Shown piece after piece: positions 1-6,519 of a DNA stretch of 13,997 nt. The notes beneath the pieces were generated by a model that made no database searches, was not told the DNA's origin, and was given only the letters and a program-made list of their open reading frames with translations. The position numbers were made by a program, and so were the translations under genes. The DNA is taken from the NCBI GenBank assembly GCA_964365025.1, contig CAYIOJ010000025.1, forward strand, positions 1 to 13,997. Reading direction: 5' to 3'. The stretch is from UBA10003 sp964365025 (GTDB lineage Bacteria > Patescibacteriota > Patescibacteriia > Magasanikbacterales > UBA10003). Position 1 is the first letter of the stretch, and each line of letters opens with the position of its first letter.

Positions 1-25
1 TAATAATAATTATATCACACTTTTA

Positions 26-1405
26 TTATTTCACCTCTTCCCAGCTAATCAACTGATATCCATTGCCCACTGGAAATGACGGCGGCGGGCCGAAAGTCAG
101 ATTGGCGTCATAGGTGGTGTTGGTGTTTTTGTAACCGGAAGTAATGGACCCGCCCTGCGTCACCCAGCTCCAGGTCCAGACGCCGTTAGACACCACGCTA
201 CCGTAGATGGTTAAATTATTTAAAATATTGCCCGGATAGTAAAACCTCTGCGCGCTGCCGTTTTGTGCGATCATAGCCGCGTCAATCTCCAAAGTATCGG
301 GCGATTTGCGCGGTATCAAAATATGATTTTGCGCCATCAGCCCCAAAACATCCGTACCGTCTTTGGCGGTGTAAATAATATTATTGGGAATGGCGATGGA
401 GGTGTAGGTCGCTGGCGAAACCGGAAACTTGCCAGAGCCAACAGTGGCTTTGCCATGAACCGTGCCGTCTACCCAGGTCAAATCTTCCACAAAAATCAAA
501 CCATTGGCCGGAAGGGAGTAATTTTGATAAAAAATTTCTGTTTTAATGTCGTACGATTCATAGTGTTTGACGCCATTGACATCTTTGCCATAGCCGGGTG
601 AAGGAATGGGATAAAGCGAAGTAACTTTGAACGCGTCAAAAGTGCCGTCAGCTTTGAATTTCAAATGCCATCCTTTTTTTCCAGAAGATGAAAGATAAAC
701 GCCGCTGCTCTGCGCGCCGGCTTTCACTTCGGCCAGATCCACGGTAATGCCATTAAAATCAAAAGCCGGCACGGGAAATTGCCAAAAATTCTCCGGTTCG
801 CCGTCACCCCAGATACCCGGTTTGATTTGATTATTGCAACCGTGAAAAGTTTTACAAGTATATGTTTCTTTGGCGCTGGAAATTATGGAATCAGTCGTGC
901 CATCAAAACGGATGCCGCCGTTGGCGTGCAATTTGCCGTGAATGGCTTCGTTGTCGCCGATCCAAACATCGGAATTGGTTAAAAACGCATAGTCGGTAAG
1001 AGATGGAAAACCAATACGAGCTTTGAGTTTGCGTTTGGTGTCAGGATAAGCAGTAGTGTAGCCGGTTGATTCCACGGTAACAATGCTTGAGCCAGCCGGC
1101 GGCGGGGTGATGCTCAAAGAATATTCGCCGATTTTGCCGCCATCTTTGTCAAAATAGTCGTGGACATAGGGGCCGGGCGCTCCGGTGCCGTCTTGATAAT
1201 CATCTTCATCATGCGCCAGGTGCCACTTGTAATATTCAATGCCGGCTTCGGCAATTTGAAACGCCATTTCGCTGCCGTGTTTCTGCTTGGCCGCGCGATT
1301 TTCCATAAAACCAAAACCGGAAATGCTCGTTACCACCATACTCAAAGCCAGAGCGGAAAAAACCAAGGCCATGACGAGAATGTTTCCTTTTCTGTATGCT
1401 TTCAT
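26..1405 (-). CDS. PilX-like membrane-anchored pilus assembly protein
   Basis: Encodes 459 aa. The N-terminus is a short basic stretch (MKAYRKGN) followed by a hydrophobic segment at about residues 8-30. After it comes an amphipathic segment with AFQIAEAGIEYYKW (about 48-61), the layout of PilX N-terminal-domain minor pilins, which anchor in the membrane and join the type IV pilus or pseudopilus. The rest is a long, Gly/Ser/Asn-rich, probably beta-rich exported region with no catalytic motif that I recognise. The start at 1405 is chosen because the frame upstream (to 1450) is translated repeat sequence. Its ATG lies 2 nt from the edge of the inverted-repeat unit carrying the GIY-YIG gene, so its initiation region is repeat DNA with only a weak GGGA upstream. 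It is probably co-transcribed with the prepilin at 1762-2358. Pilus family is fairly sure; exact subfamily is not. Confidence 0.7.
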   Translation of the reverse strand: MKAYRKGNILVMALVFSALALSMVVTSISGFGFMENRAAKQKHGSEMAFQIAEAGIEYYKWHLAHDEDDYQDGTGAPGPYVHDYFDKDGGKIGEYSLSITPPPAGSSIVTVESTGYTTAYPDTKRKLKARIGFPSLTDYAFLTNSDVWIGDNEAIHGKLHANGGIRFDGTTDSIISSAKETYTCKTFHGCNNQIKPGIWGDGEPENFWQFPVPAFDFNGITVDLAEVKAGAQSSGVYLSSSGKKGWHLKFKADGTFDAFKVTSLYPIPSPGYGKDVNGVKHYESYDIKTEIFYQNYSLPANGLIFVEDLTWVDGTVHGKATVGSGKFPVSPATYTSIAIPNNIIYTAKDGTDVLGLMAQNHILIPRKSPDTLEIDAAMIAQNGSAQRFYYPGNILNNLTIYGSVVSNGVWTWSWVTQGGSITSGYKNTNTTYDANLTFGPPPSFPVGNGYQLISWEEVK

Positions 1406-1407
1406 AA

Positions 1408-1432
1408 TGTCATCCCGAACTTGTTTCGGGAT
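1408..1432 (+). repeat. Left terminal inverted repeat of GIY-YIG unit
   Basis: This 25-bp arm is a perfect reverse complement of 1728-1752. Within it, TCCCGAA and TTCGGGA form a 7-bp stem around a 5-nt loop (CTTGT). It contains the stop codon of the GIY-YIG gene (TGA at 1412-1410, minus strand) and ends 2 nt before the start codon of the PilX-like gene. It belongs to the same GTCAT-stem-loop family as the repeats at 5739-5793. Confidence 0.85.
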
Positions 1433-1715
1433 TTCCCGATAAATCTGCAAACGTTGAATTATATTGTTTAATCAAATTGAGTTTCCAGCTCCTATGCCAA
1501 TTTTTTAGTTGTTTTTCTCTCTTAATAGCTGAAATTGAATCAGAATAATTTTCATGATAAACCAATTTGCGCAAATTATATTTTTTACTAAACCCATCAA
1601 TTAATCCATTTTTGTGTTCTATCATCCTACGTTCCAAATTATTAGTAACTCCAATATAAAGTACACTGTTATATTTATTAGTTAGAATATAAATATAGAA
1701 AATTTTATTTTCCAT
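1410..1715 (-). CDS. Small GIY-YIG family endonuclease-like protein
   Basis: Encodes 101 aa, the usual size of stand-alone UvrC-N-terminal-like GIY-YIG proteins. The core is visible: YIYILTN (residues 7-13, with Tyr in place of the first Gly of GIY), YIG (20-22), the conserved arginines R29/R30, EHK (33-35), and the candidate metal-binding Glu in REKQLKNW (E67). These residues suggest an active nuclease fold. The start is 1715 because AAGGAG (1724-1719, minus strand) lies 3 nt upstream; the longer frame to 1739 would read through the repeat. The last residues (about GNPETSSG) are encoded by the far terminal repeat. The gene lies between two pilin genes with which it has no evident functional link. 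Substrate and role are unknown; it may be the mobilising protein of its own unit or a passenger. Confidence 0.8.
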   Translation of the reverse strand: MENKIFYIYILTNKYNSVLYIGVTNNLERRMIEHKNGLIDGFSKKYNLRKLVYHENYSDSISAIKREKQLKNWHRSWKLNLIKQYNSTFADLSGNPETSSG

Positions 1716-1727
1716 ATACTCCTTGGG

Positions 1728-1752
1728 ATCCCGAAACAAGTTCGGGATGACA
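1728..1752 (-). repeat. Right terminal inverted repeat of GIY-YIG unit
   Basis: Perfect 25-bp reverse complement of 1408-1432, with the same internal 7-bp stem. It lies between the prepilin stop codon (1762) and the Shine-Dalgarno site of the GIY-YIG gene (1719-1724). Confidence 0.85.
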
Positions 1753-1761
1753 ATAATACAA

Positions 1762-2358
1762 TTACTTTTTAAAATTCCTAATTTCCACTTGGCTTGTGAT
1801 AATCAGGGGATCGGGAGAAACATACTGGTCGCGTTCAATAGTCAAAGTGATTTTGGCCAAACGAATTTGCGTCACGTTAACAGGCGAAGATAAGGGCGCG
1901 GTAGAGCCGTCATAATTTTCATCGTAAAAAGAAAAAATCTGATCGGAAATGATATTCTGCGCCACGGTGGTAACGACTTCATTAGCCGTTTCGTAGGCCA
2001 AAGGCGTGCCGGTTGGTTTAATCACTCCTTTTTTAAAATTTTTGCCGTCTAAAAAATAGCGCACTTTTTCGCGATAAGTGTCGGCATCAATGTCGCTGTA
2101 AAAAACAAAAATGCCGGCTGTCGCCTGTTCAATGGGAAAAGAGCCGATGGAAGAGACATCGGCCCGCCTGGCTTCTTTGACAAAATTTTCCACGGCGACG
2201 CGCGCTTCTTTCTGCCCCTGCAGTTGCGAAAAAGTAATATACTGCGTGCGAAAAGTTCCGAGCATCAAATATCCCAATCCCACGAGCAACAACAAAAATA
2301 TTCCCAAGACAACTAAAATCTCAATCAGAGTAAAGCCTTTTTTTCGATTTGTTTCCAT
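1762..2358 (-). CDS. Minor prepilin (PulJ/PilW-like) with class III signal
   Basis: Encodes 198 aa. A basic leader METNRKKG is followed by FTLIEILVVLG. This is a classic type IV prepilin site: cleavage after G8, with F9 as the first mature residue and Glu at mature position 5 (E13). A hydrophobic helix spans about residues 9-34. The C-terminal domain is consistent with a PulJ/PilW-type minor pseudopilin (QKEARVAVENFVKEAR and later FSFYDENYDG), though not diagnostic. The start at 2358 has AGGTG 5 nt upstream. An in-frame ATG at 2556 would add 66 residues read through an inverted-repeat segment and would bury the leader, so it is rejected. Downstream lies the PilX-like gene, now separated by the GIY-YIG unit. 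Expected role: initiation or tip complex of a type IV pilus or secretion pseudopilus at the inner membrane. Confidence 0.85.
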   Translation of the reverse strand: METNRKKGFTLIEILVVLGIFLLLLVGLGYLMLGTFRTQYITFSQLQGQKEARVAVENFVKEARRADVSSIGSFPIEQATAGIFVFYSDIDADTYREKVRYFLDGKNFKKGVIKPTGTPLAYETANEVVTTVAQNIISDQIFSFYDENYDGSTAPLSSPVNVTQIRLAKITLTIERDQYVSPDPLIITSQVEIRNFKK

Positions 2359-2371
2359 ATTTGCACCTATT

Positions 2372-2556
2372 ATGGGCCTGTCGCCAAATGTGCTTTGGCC
2401 TGCCTGCCGGCAGGCAGGCAACGAAATTTCAGAATTTTGTGACAGAATGCTTGAATAAATTTTGAGGTTTATCTGAAAGATAAGCTGAAAAATTTTGAAA
2501 GCATTGTGGCCAAAATTATAAAATTGCAGTAAAAGAGCATTTGGCGACAGGCCCAT
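2372..2556. repeat. 185-bp inverted-repeat-bounded segment upstream of prepilin
   Basis: The 19-bp arms 2372-2390 and 2538-2556 are perfect reverse complements. Inside is a 22-bp perfect palindrome (2398-2419) and otherwise AT-rich sequence. There is no gene of its own, although the minus strand stays open through it into the prepilin. No matching direct repeat is found at its borders (TATT on one side, TATA on the other). It resembles a non-autonomous MITE-like or REP-like unit inserted between the M23 peptidase and prepilin genes. Confidence 0.6.
2398..2419. repeat. 22-bp perfect palindrome (CCTGCCTG-type repeat)
   Basis: The centre is CTGCCGGCAG with flanking CCTG/CAGG repeats, and the whole is perfectly self-complementary over 22 bp. 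Translated on either strand it gives PACRQAG-like peptides. I recall this peptide as a frequent spurious insert in proteins of Patescibacteria genomes, which supports the taxonomic guess. It forms the GC-rich core of the 2372-2556 segment. Confidence 0.8.
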
Positions 2557-2560
2557 TATA
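2555..2560 (-). promoter_or_regulatory. Possible extended -10 promoter for the pilin genes
   Basis: On the minus strand TATAAT occupies 2560-2555, preceded by TGG, giving a TGnTATAAT extended -10 like the one before the pyrophosphatase gene. No good -35 is found at 16-18 bp, so activity would rest on the extended -10. The predicted start, near 2548, lies inside the inverted-repeat arm. GGAGG at 2570-2566, just after the M23 stop codon, may be a stranded ribosome-binding site. Confidence 0.35.
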
Positions 2561-2570
2561 CCACGCCTCC

Positions 2571-3860
2571 TTACTTCACGTACAAAAACGGATTCACCCT
2601 GATCCCATTTACCATCACTTCAAAATGCAGATGCGGGCCGGTGGAACGGCCGGTGGAACCGATGAGAGCGATCACATCGCCTTTGGCCACTTCCTGGCCG
2701 ACTGAAACGTACAATTTGCTGTTATGCGCGTAGCGAGTCTTCAAACCATTGCTGTGCCTAATCACCACCTGATAACCATAACCGCCGCGATTCCAGCCAG
2801 ACGCTTCCACTACTCCATCCAAGGCGGAGTAAACAGGATTGCCAGTGGGCAGGGCAATATCAATGCCCGTATGCCGCCATTTGAAATACTGGGTGATGCG
2901 CCGGCCGGCAGTTGGCCAAAGCATGCCTAAACCGGCCACTTTTAAGGCCGGCGGGCGACCGGCCGCAATCTGGGCTGATGGAGCGGACGGCGCTGGCAAG
3001 CGTCGGCCTTCAGGCACCACCAGTACTTCGCCGACAGTCATTTCTTCCTCGGTCAGACGATTAAAATCAATAATTTTTTGAATATCAGCCCTGTAAAGCG
3101 CGGCAATTTTTTTAAGATTATCTCCTTTTCTAATCTTGTGAGAAACGCCATTGACAGGCAAAATATTCAAAGCGTCTCCCGGCCGCAGAACCGATCTCAA
3201 TGATAATTTATTTTCAATTAAAATCGTCTCTACGCTGATTTGGAATTTTTGCGCCAGACTGCCAACCGTGTCGCCCGATTTAACGGCATACTGAATTATC
3301 TTGAAACGACCAACGCCAAGGTCGGCGCCCGGTATGATCGACGGCTGAAGCAGAGAGCTGTCATTCGAAGTAAGACTGGTGGTTTCAGTTGGGCCGGCCT
3401 CTCCGGTTTCCAGAGATGGCAGAATAAGAGACAGGGAGCCTTGGTCCCAAACAGGCTCTCCGGATGATGGCAAATTCAACGGAGCGCCTTCTTCAAAAAT
3501 TTCACTGTCTTCATCTTCGCTCGATCCCAAATAGGCGAAAAGCAAACTATAGCGGCCGCCCAGATACTTACTGCCAGCCAGGGCTTTGGTTTCGCCGGCC
3601 GCGAAAATCAAAGCTGTCAAAAACGATAAAATGAATAAAATTTGCCGCCGATTCATAATCGGCCCGGCCCATTTTTCCAGATTTTTTTTTGTGTCTGAAA
3701 TAATCTTGTAAAACGGAAAGAAAAAAAATCGCACCAAACTGCGGCCCAGCCCTTCCAAATATCGGCCGGGAGTGAAAAATAAAAAGGTTAGCGCCCGTTT
3801 AACGCGCATTAACCAATGAAAGAAAATCAAAGTAAATTTTAAGCTAAATTTAGACATCAT
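2571..3860 (-). CDS. Membrane-anchored LysM/M23 peptidoglycan endopeptidase
   Basis: Encodes 429 aa from the first ATG of a tandem ATGATG. A basic, Phe-rich N-terminus (1-65) precedes a hydrophobic segment (about 71-89), then an acidic linker. Two LysM peptidoglycan-binding domains lie at about 188-236 (YAVKSGDTVGSLAQKF) and 239-284 (HKIRKGDNLKKIAALY). A C-terminal M23 domain spans about 315-425. Zinc-site residues are visible: H330 and D334 in HTGID, H379 in YAH, and H410/H412 in HLHFE, so a working LytM-type endopeptidase that cuts peptide cross-links outside the membrane is expected. It heads the run of pilus genes on this strand, which may need wall opening for pilus passage (inference). 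No clear Shine-Dalgarno site precedes 3860. ATG 3857 or 3656 are alternatives, but the latter would lose the basic N-terminus. The frame further upstream overlaps the divergent adaptor gene and is excluded. Confidence 0.87.
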   Translation of the reverse strand: MMSKFSLKFTLIFFHWLMRVKRALTFLFFTPGRYLEGLGRSLVRFFFFPFYKIISDTKKNLEKWAGPIMNRRQILFILSFLTALIFAAGETKALAGSKYLGGRYSLLFAYLGSSEDEDSEIFEEGAPLNLPSSGEPVWDQGSLSLILPSLETGEAGPTETTSLTSNDSSLLQPSIIPGADLGVGRFKIIQYAVKSGDTVGSLAQKFQISVETILIENKLSLRSVLRPGDALNILPVNGVSHKIRKGDNLKKIAALYRADIQKIIDFNRLTEEEMTVGEVLVVPEGRRLPAPSAPSAQIAAGRPPALKVAGLGMLWPTAGRRITQYFKWRHTGIDIALPTGNPVYSALDGVVEASGWNRGGYGYQVVIRHSNGLKTRYAHNSKLYVSVGQEVAKGDVIALIGSTGRSTGPHLHFEVMVNGIRVNPFLYVK

Positions 3861-3866
3861 TATTGA

Positions 3867-3895
3867 TTGACATCTTAGCAGATTTTTATTAAAAT
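3867..3895 (+). promoter_or_regulatory. Sigma-70-type promoter of the MacAB-like operon
   Basis: A perfect -35 TTGACA (3867-3872), a 17-bp spacer and -10 TAAAAT (3890-3895, 5 of 6) predict a start near 3902. That gives a leader of about 29 nt to the ATG at 3931 and argues against the TTG at 3895. The divergent M23 gene starts at 3860, only 7 bp from the -35, so the two may influence each other. I saw only a weak candidate for the opposite direction. Confidence 0.65.
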
Positions 3896-3930
3896 TGAAA
3901 TGCCCGACAAATAATCTAAACTCCAAATAT

Positions 3931-5730
3931 ATGCTGATTTTAAGCAAAAAAAATATCATAATTTTTACGATTTTGATCATAGTTTTCATTTTCGGCGCGT
4001 GGAAATTTTCACGGCCGGCCAAAACACAAATCACCACTGCCAAAGTTGAACGCGGAGAGTTGGTGCAATCAATTGAGCCGTCCGGCACGATTAAAACCAA
4101 ATCTGAAATCAATCTTAACTTTGACACTACCGGACGCATTGCTATCATCACTGTAAAGGTTGGCGACGCGGTTAAATCCGGCCAGCTTTTGGCCAAACTG
4201 GACACAAAAAACTTGGATTCAGCAGCGCTTCAAGCCGCGGCTGATGTGGCCAAAGTCAAAGGCAATCTGGCCGCCTACATTGCCGGTTCAACTCCGGAAA
4301 CCATTGCCCAATACGAAGCGGATGTTGAAAAAGCCGAGGCCAACCTGCTCAAAGCGCAGGCGGATTTGGCTAATTTGAAAGCCGGCTTGGCGCAAACTTA
4401 CAAAAATGCTTATGAAAACCAAATTCCCGTTTTGCAAGGCGCGCAGACGCCGCTAGAGACAGCCCTGACCGACATGGATTCGGTGCTCGGAATAGAAAAT
4501 ACCTCGGCTAACGACGTTTTTGACAAAGCCATCATTACTCTGGACAATTCGTCTTTCTATCATTCACAAGCCAGGGCGGATTTTAAAAATGCCAAGGTTA
4601 AAATTGATCAATCCAGAATAGCCGTCAACTCCCTTGATTCGCTATCCGACTATACAATAATAGAAGACGCCGGCGCAAAAATTAAAATCGCTCTGGATGC
4701 GGCGTCTATCGCCTTAAACAGCGCCTGGACTGTTTTGGATAAGCTGGATACGTTAAATTCTTCGCATAATCTTTCAGCCGCGACCGTTGCGACAAAAAAA
4801 ACTACTCTGGACACTGACAAAGCGGCTATCACTATCAAAAAAACAGCAACCTTGGCCGGCGAGCAGGCTATTGCTTCAGCTAAATTAAACTACGGACAGG
4901 AATCGGGCGCCGAAGGTTCTTCACAGGTGGCGCAATACGAGGCTAACGTTAAAATTTATGACGCGGCGCTGTCTTCGGCCAAAGCAACGCTCGCAATTAA
5001 AAAAGCCCCGCCGCGCGAAGTGGATTTACAATCGTACCAAGCAACGGTCTCCGCGGCGCAAGCGGCGTTATTTACAGCCAATGCCAATAGGGGCAAGGCC
5101 ATAATTTACGCGCCGGTGGACGGCGTTATCACCAAAAAAAATAACGAAGTTGGCGAAACCAGTTCGGCCGCGACGCCCGTGCTTGTGATGATTGACAGCG
5201 CTGATTTTCAAAATGAAGTTGAGGTGAACATCTCCGAGGCTGATATTTCCAAAATCCGCGACATCATGGCGAATAACATTGGCCAGCCGCAGTCAGCCAA
5301 AGTGGTTTTGGACGCCTTGGGGCCGGAACAATCTTTTTACGCGGAAATAGTGGAAATTGATCCGGCGCAAACTGTGATTTCCGATGTGGTGTATTATCGC
5401 GCCAAACTTAAAATAAAAGGAAAGTATAAAAATAATGGTTCGGTGAATATGGCGTTAACCGAGGAGGATATGCGGGCAATCAAGCCGGGCATGACCGCGA
5501 GCGTAATAATTTACACTGACCGGCGCGATAATGTTTTGATGATTCCCGAGCGCGCGGTGATTGTGAAAAACGGCAAAAAAATCGCGCGCGTTCTGATAGA
5601 CAAAAGAAAAAATAAAATTGAAGAAAAGGAAGTGTTTACGGGCCTGCGCGGCAATGAAGGCAAGATTGAAATAATTTCCGGTCTGAATGAAGGCGAGGAA
5701 GTGGTGACATTTATAAAAAATGGAAATTGA
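3931..5730 (+). CDS. MacA/HlyD-like efflux periplasmic adaptor (membrane fusion protein)
   Basis: Encodes 599 aa. A lysine cap and one hydrophobic helix (about 9-24) anchor it in the membrane. The first half of a biotinyl-lipoyl domain follows (about 62-95, with VKVGDAVKSGQLLAKLDTK). Next comes a very long Ala/Lys/Gln-rich alpha-helical region (about 96-388), then the lipoyl second half (IIYAPVDGVITKKNNEVGE, 391-409) and beta-barrel and membrane-proximal domains (to 599, with MIPERAVIVKNGK and GLNEGEEVV). Typical MacA-type adaptors are about 370-400 aa; the excess here lies in the helical hairpin. It should work with the downstream ATPase and permeases to export a peptide, lipid or drug. The partner outer-membrane channel is not in the window, and a cell of this presumed kind may have none. 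The start at 3931 follows the predicted transcription start; the in-frame TTG at 3895 lies on the -10 box. Confidence 0.85.
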   Translation: MLILSKKNIIIFTILIIVFIFGAWKFSRPAKTQITTAKVERGELVQSIEPSGTIKTKSEINLNFDTTGRIAIITVKVGDAVKSGQLLAKLDTKNLDSAALQAAADVAKVKGNLAAYIAGSTPETIAQYEADVEKAEANLLKAQADLANLKAGLAQTYKNAYENQIPVLQGAQTPLETALTDMDSVLGIENTSANDVFDKAIITLDNSSFYHSQARADFKNAKVKIDQSRIAVNSLDSLSDYTIIEDAGAKIKIALDAASIALNSAWTVLDKLDTLNSSHNLSAATVATKKTTLDTDKAAITIKKTATLAGEQAIASAKLNYGQESGAEGSSQVAQYEANVKIYDAALSSAKATLAIKKAPPREVDLQSYQATVSAAQAALFTANANRGKAIIYAPVDGVITKKNNEVGETSSAATPVLVMIDSADFQNEVEVNISEADISKIRDIMANNIGQPQSAKVVLDALGPEQSFYAEIVEIDPAQTVISDVVYYRAKLKIKGKYKNNGSVNMALTEEDMRAIKPGMTASVIIYTDRRDNVLMIPERAVIVKNGKKIARVLIDKRKNKIEEKEVFTGLRGNEGKIEIISGLNEGEEVVTFIKNGN

Positions 5731-5738
5731 CGCACAGC

Positions 5739-5793
5739 GTCATGCTGAACTTGTTTCAGCATCTCAAAGATTCTGAAATAAATTCAGAATGAC
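5739..5793. repeat. Paired 26-nt hairpin repeats in inverted orientation
   Basis: Arms 5739-5764 and 5768-5793 are inverted copies separated by CAA, matching at 22 of 26 positions. Each arm also folds alone: GCTGAA with TTCAGC in the first and TCTGAA with TTCAGA in the second, around 5-nt loops. Both start with GTCAT at the outer end. They match the terminal repeats of the GIY-YIG unit at 1408 and 1728 in layout, with compensating stem changes. They sit in the 72-nt gap between the adaptor and ATPase genes. No U-run follows, so this is not an obvious terminator. Confidence 0.75.
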
Positions 5794-5802
5794 AATATTA
5801 TT

Positions 5803-6519
5803 ATGCCTTTGATCAAAATCACTGACCTCTGCAAGGACTACCAAAATGATGGCATACTGACCAAGGTTTTGCATCATCTTAACTTTGAAATCGCCCCAGG
5901 CGAGTTCACGGCCATGATGGCGCCGTCGGGTTCTGGCAAATCAACATTGATGCATATTTTGGGTCTGTTGGATCGACCAACCTGCGGTGTTTACGAACTT
6001 GATGGCAAAGATGTGACCAAATTAAGCGACGATGAACTGGCTGAATTGCGAAATCATAAAATGGGCTTTGTTTTTCAATCATTTAATCTTTTGCCGCGCA
6101 CCACAGTCTTGGAAAATGTTAAACTGCCTTTGTTTTACGGACACGCGCCGGTGGATCAACACGATGAACTGGCCAAACGCGCCCTGCAATCAGTCGGATT
6201 GGAGCATCGTCTGCATTATTTATCCAATCAACTGTCCGGCGGAGAAAAACAACGGGTGGCCATTGCCCGCGCTTTGGTGAACAACCCGGAGGTAATTTTT
6301 GCCGACGAACCTACCGGCAATCTGGACAGCAAATCCGGCGGGCAGGTGATGGAAATTTTACAAACACTAAACCAATCCGGCCGCACCATAATTTTAGTCA
6401 CTCACGAAACTTACACGGCCGAACACGCGCAAAGAATCATCCGTTTGAAAGACGGAGAAATTGTGAGCGATGAAAAAGTGAGCAATAGAAAAAGCGCGGA
6501 GGACGGATTGCAAAAGTGA
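5803..6519 (+). CDS. MacB/LolD-type ABC transporter ATP-binding protein
   Basis: Encodes 238 aa, the usual size for a separate MacB/LolD-family ATPase. Walker A is APSGSGKST (40-48, with Ala where Gly is usual at the first position). The Q-loop is Q92, the signature is LSGGEKQR (144-151), Walker B is VIFADEP (164-170, catalytic E169), the D-loop follows at NLDS (173-176), and the H-loop is H201. All residues needed for ATP hydrolysis are present. It should power the two downstream permeases as a mechanotransmission-type exporter rather than a channel-type pump. The stop codon overlaps the next gene's start (GTGA). No Shine-Dalgarno site precedes its ATG; the gap to the adaptor gene is filled by the hairpin repeats. 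Confidence 0.92.
   Translation: MPLIKITDLCKDYQNDGILTKVLHHLNFEIAPGEFTAMMAPSGSGKSTLMHILGLLDRPTCGVYELDGKDVTKLSDDELAELRNHKMGFVFQSFNLLPRTTVLENVKLPLFYGHAPVDQHDELAKRALQSVGLEHRLHYLSNQLSGGEKQRVAIARALVNNPEVIFADEPTGNLDSKSGGQVMEILQTLNQSGRTIILVTHETYTAEHAQRIIRLKDGEIVSDEKVSNRKSAEDGLQK

Larger units (their letters stand above)
1404..1756. mobile_element. Candidate 345-bp TIR unit carrying a GIY-YIG gene, with 4-bp flanking direct repeats
   Basis: The unit runs from 1408 to 1752. Its ends, 1408-1432 and 1728-1752, are perfect 25-bp inverted repeats of each other. ATAA sits directly outside both ends (1404-1407 and 1753-1756), as a target-site duplication would. The only gene inside is the GIY-YIG ORF, with its Shine-Dalgarno site just inside one terminal repeat and its stop codon within the other. 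Deleting the unit plus one ATAA leaves the prepilin stop codon 7 nt before the ATG of the PilX-like gene, a normal operon junction. No known transposase is present. That this is mobile is inference; the repeats and flanks are seen directly. Confidence 0.55.

Noticed and set aside
1406..1450. In-frame N-terminal extension of the PilX-like protein
   Set aside because: It is translated from the GIY-YIG unit's terminal repeat and lies before a natural lysine-rich membrane-anchor start at 1405.
2359..2556. 264-aa version of the prepilin starting at 2556
   Set aside because: Although GGAGG precedes it, the added 66 residues are inverted-repeat sequence and would bury the class III prepilin leader; 2358 has its own ribosome site.
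2369..2559. Target-site duplication around the 185-bp inverted-repeat segment
   Set aside because: Bordering bases (TATT and TATA) do not match when taken adjacent to the arms.
3895..3930. TTG start for the adaptor
   Set aside because: It overlaps the predicted -10 box and would lie upstream of the predicted transcript start; ATG 3931 begins a good membrane anchor.
3861..4205. N-terminal extension of the M23 peptidase to 544 aa
   Set aside because: It runs antisense to the adaptor gene and through that operon's promoter; residues there look like an antisense frame.
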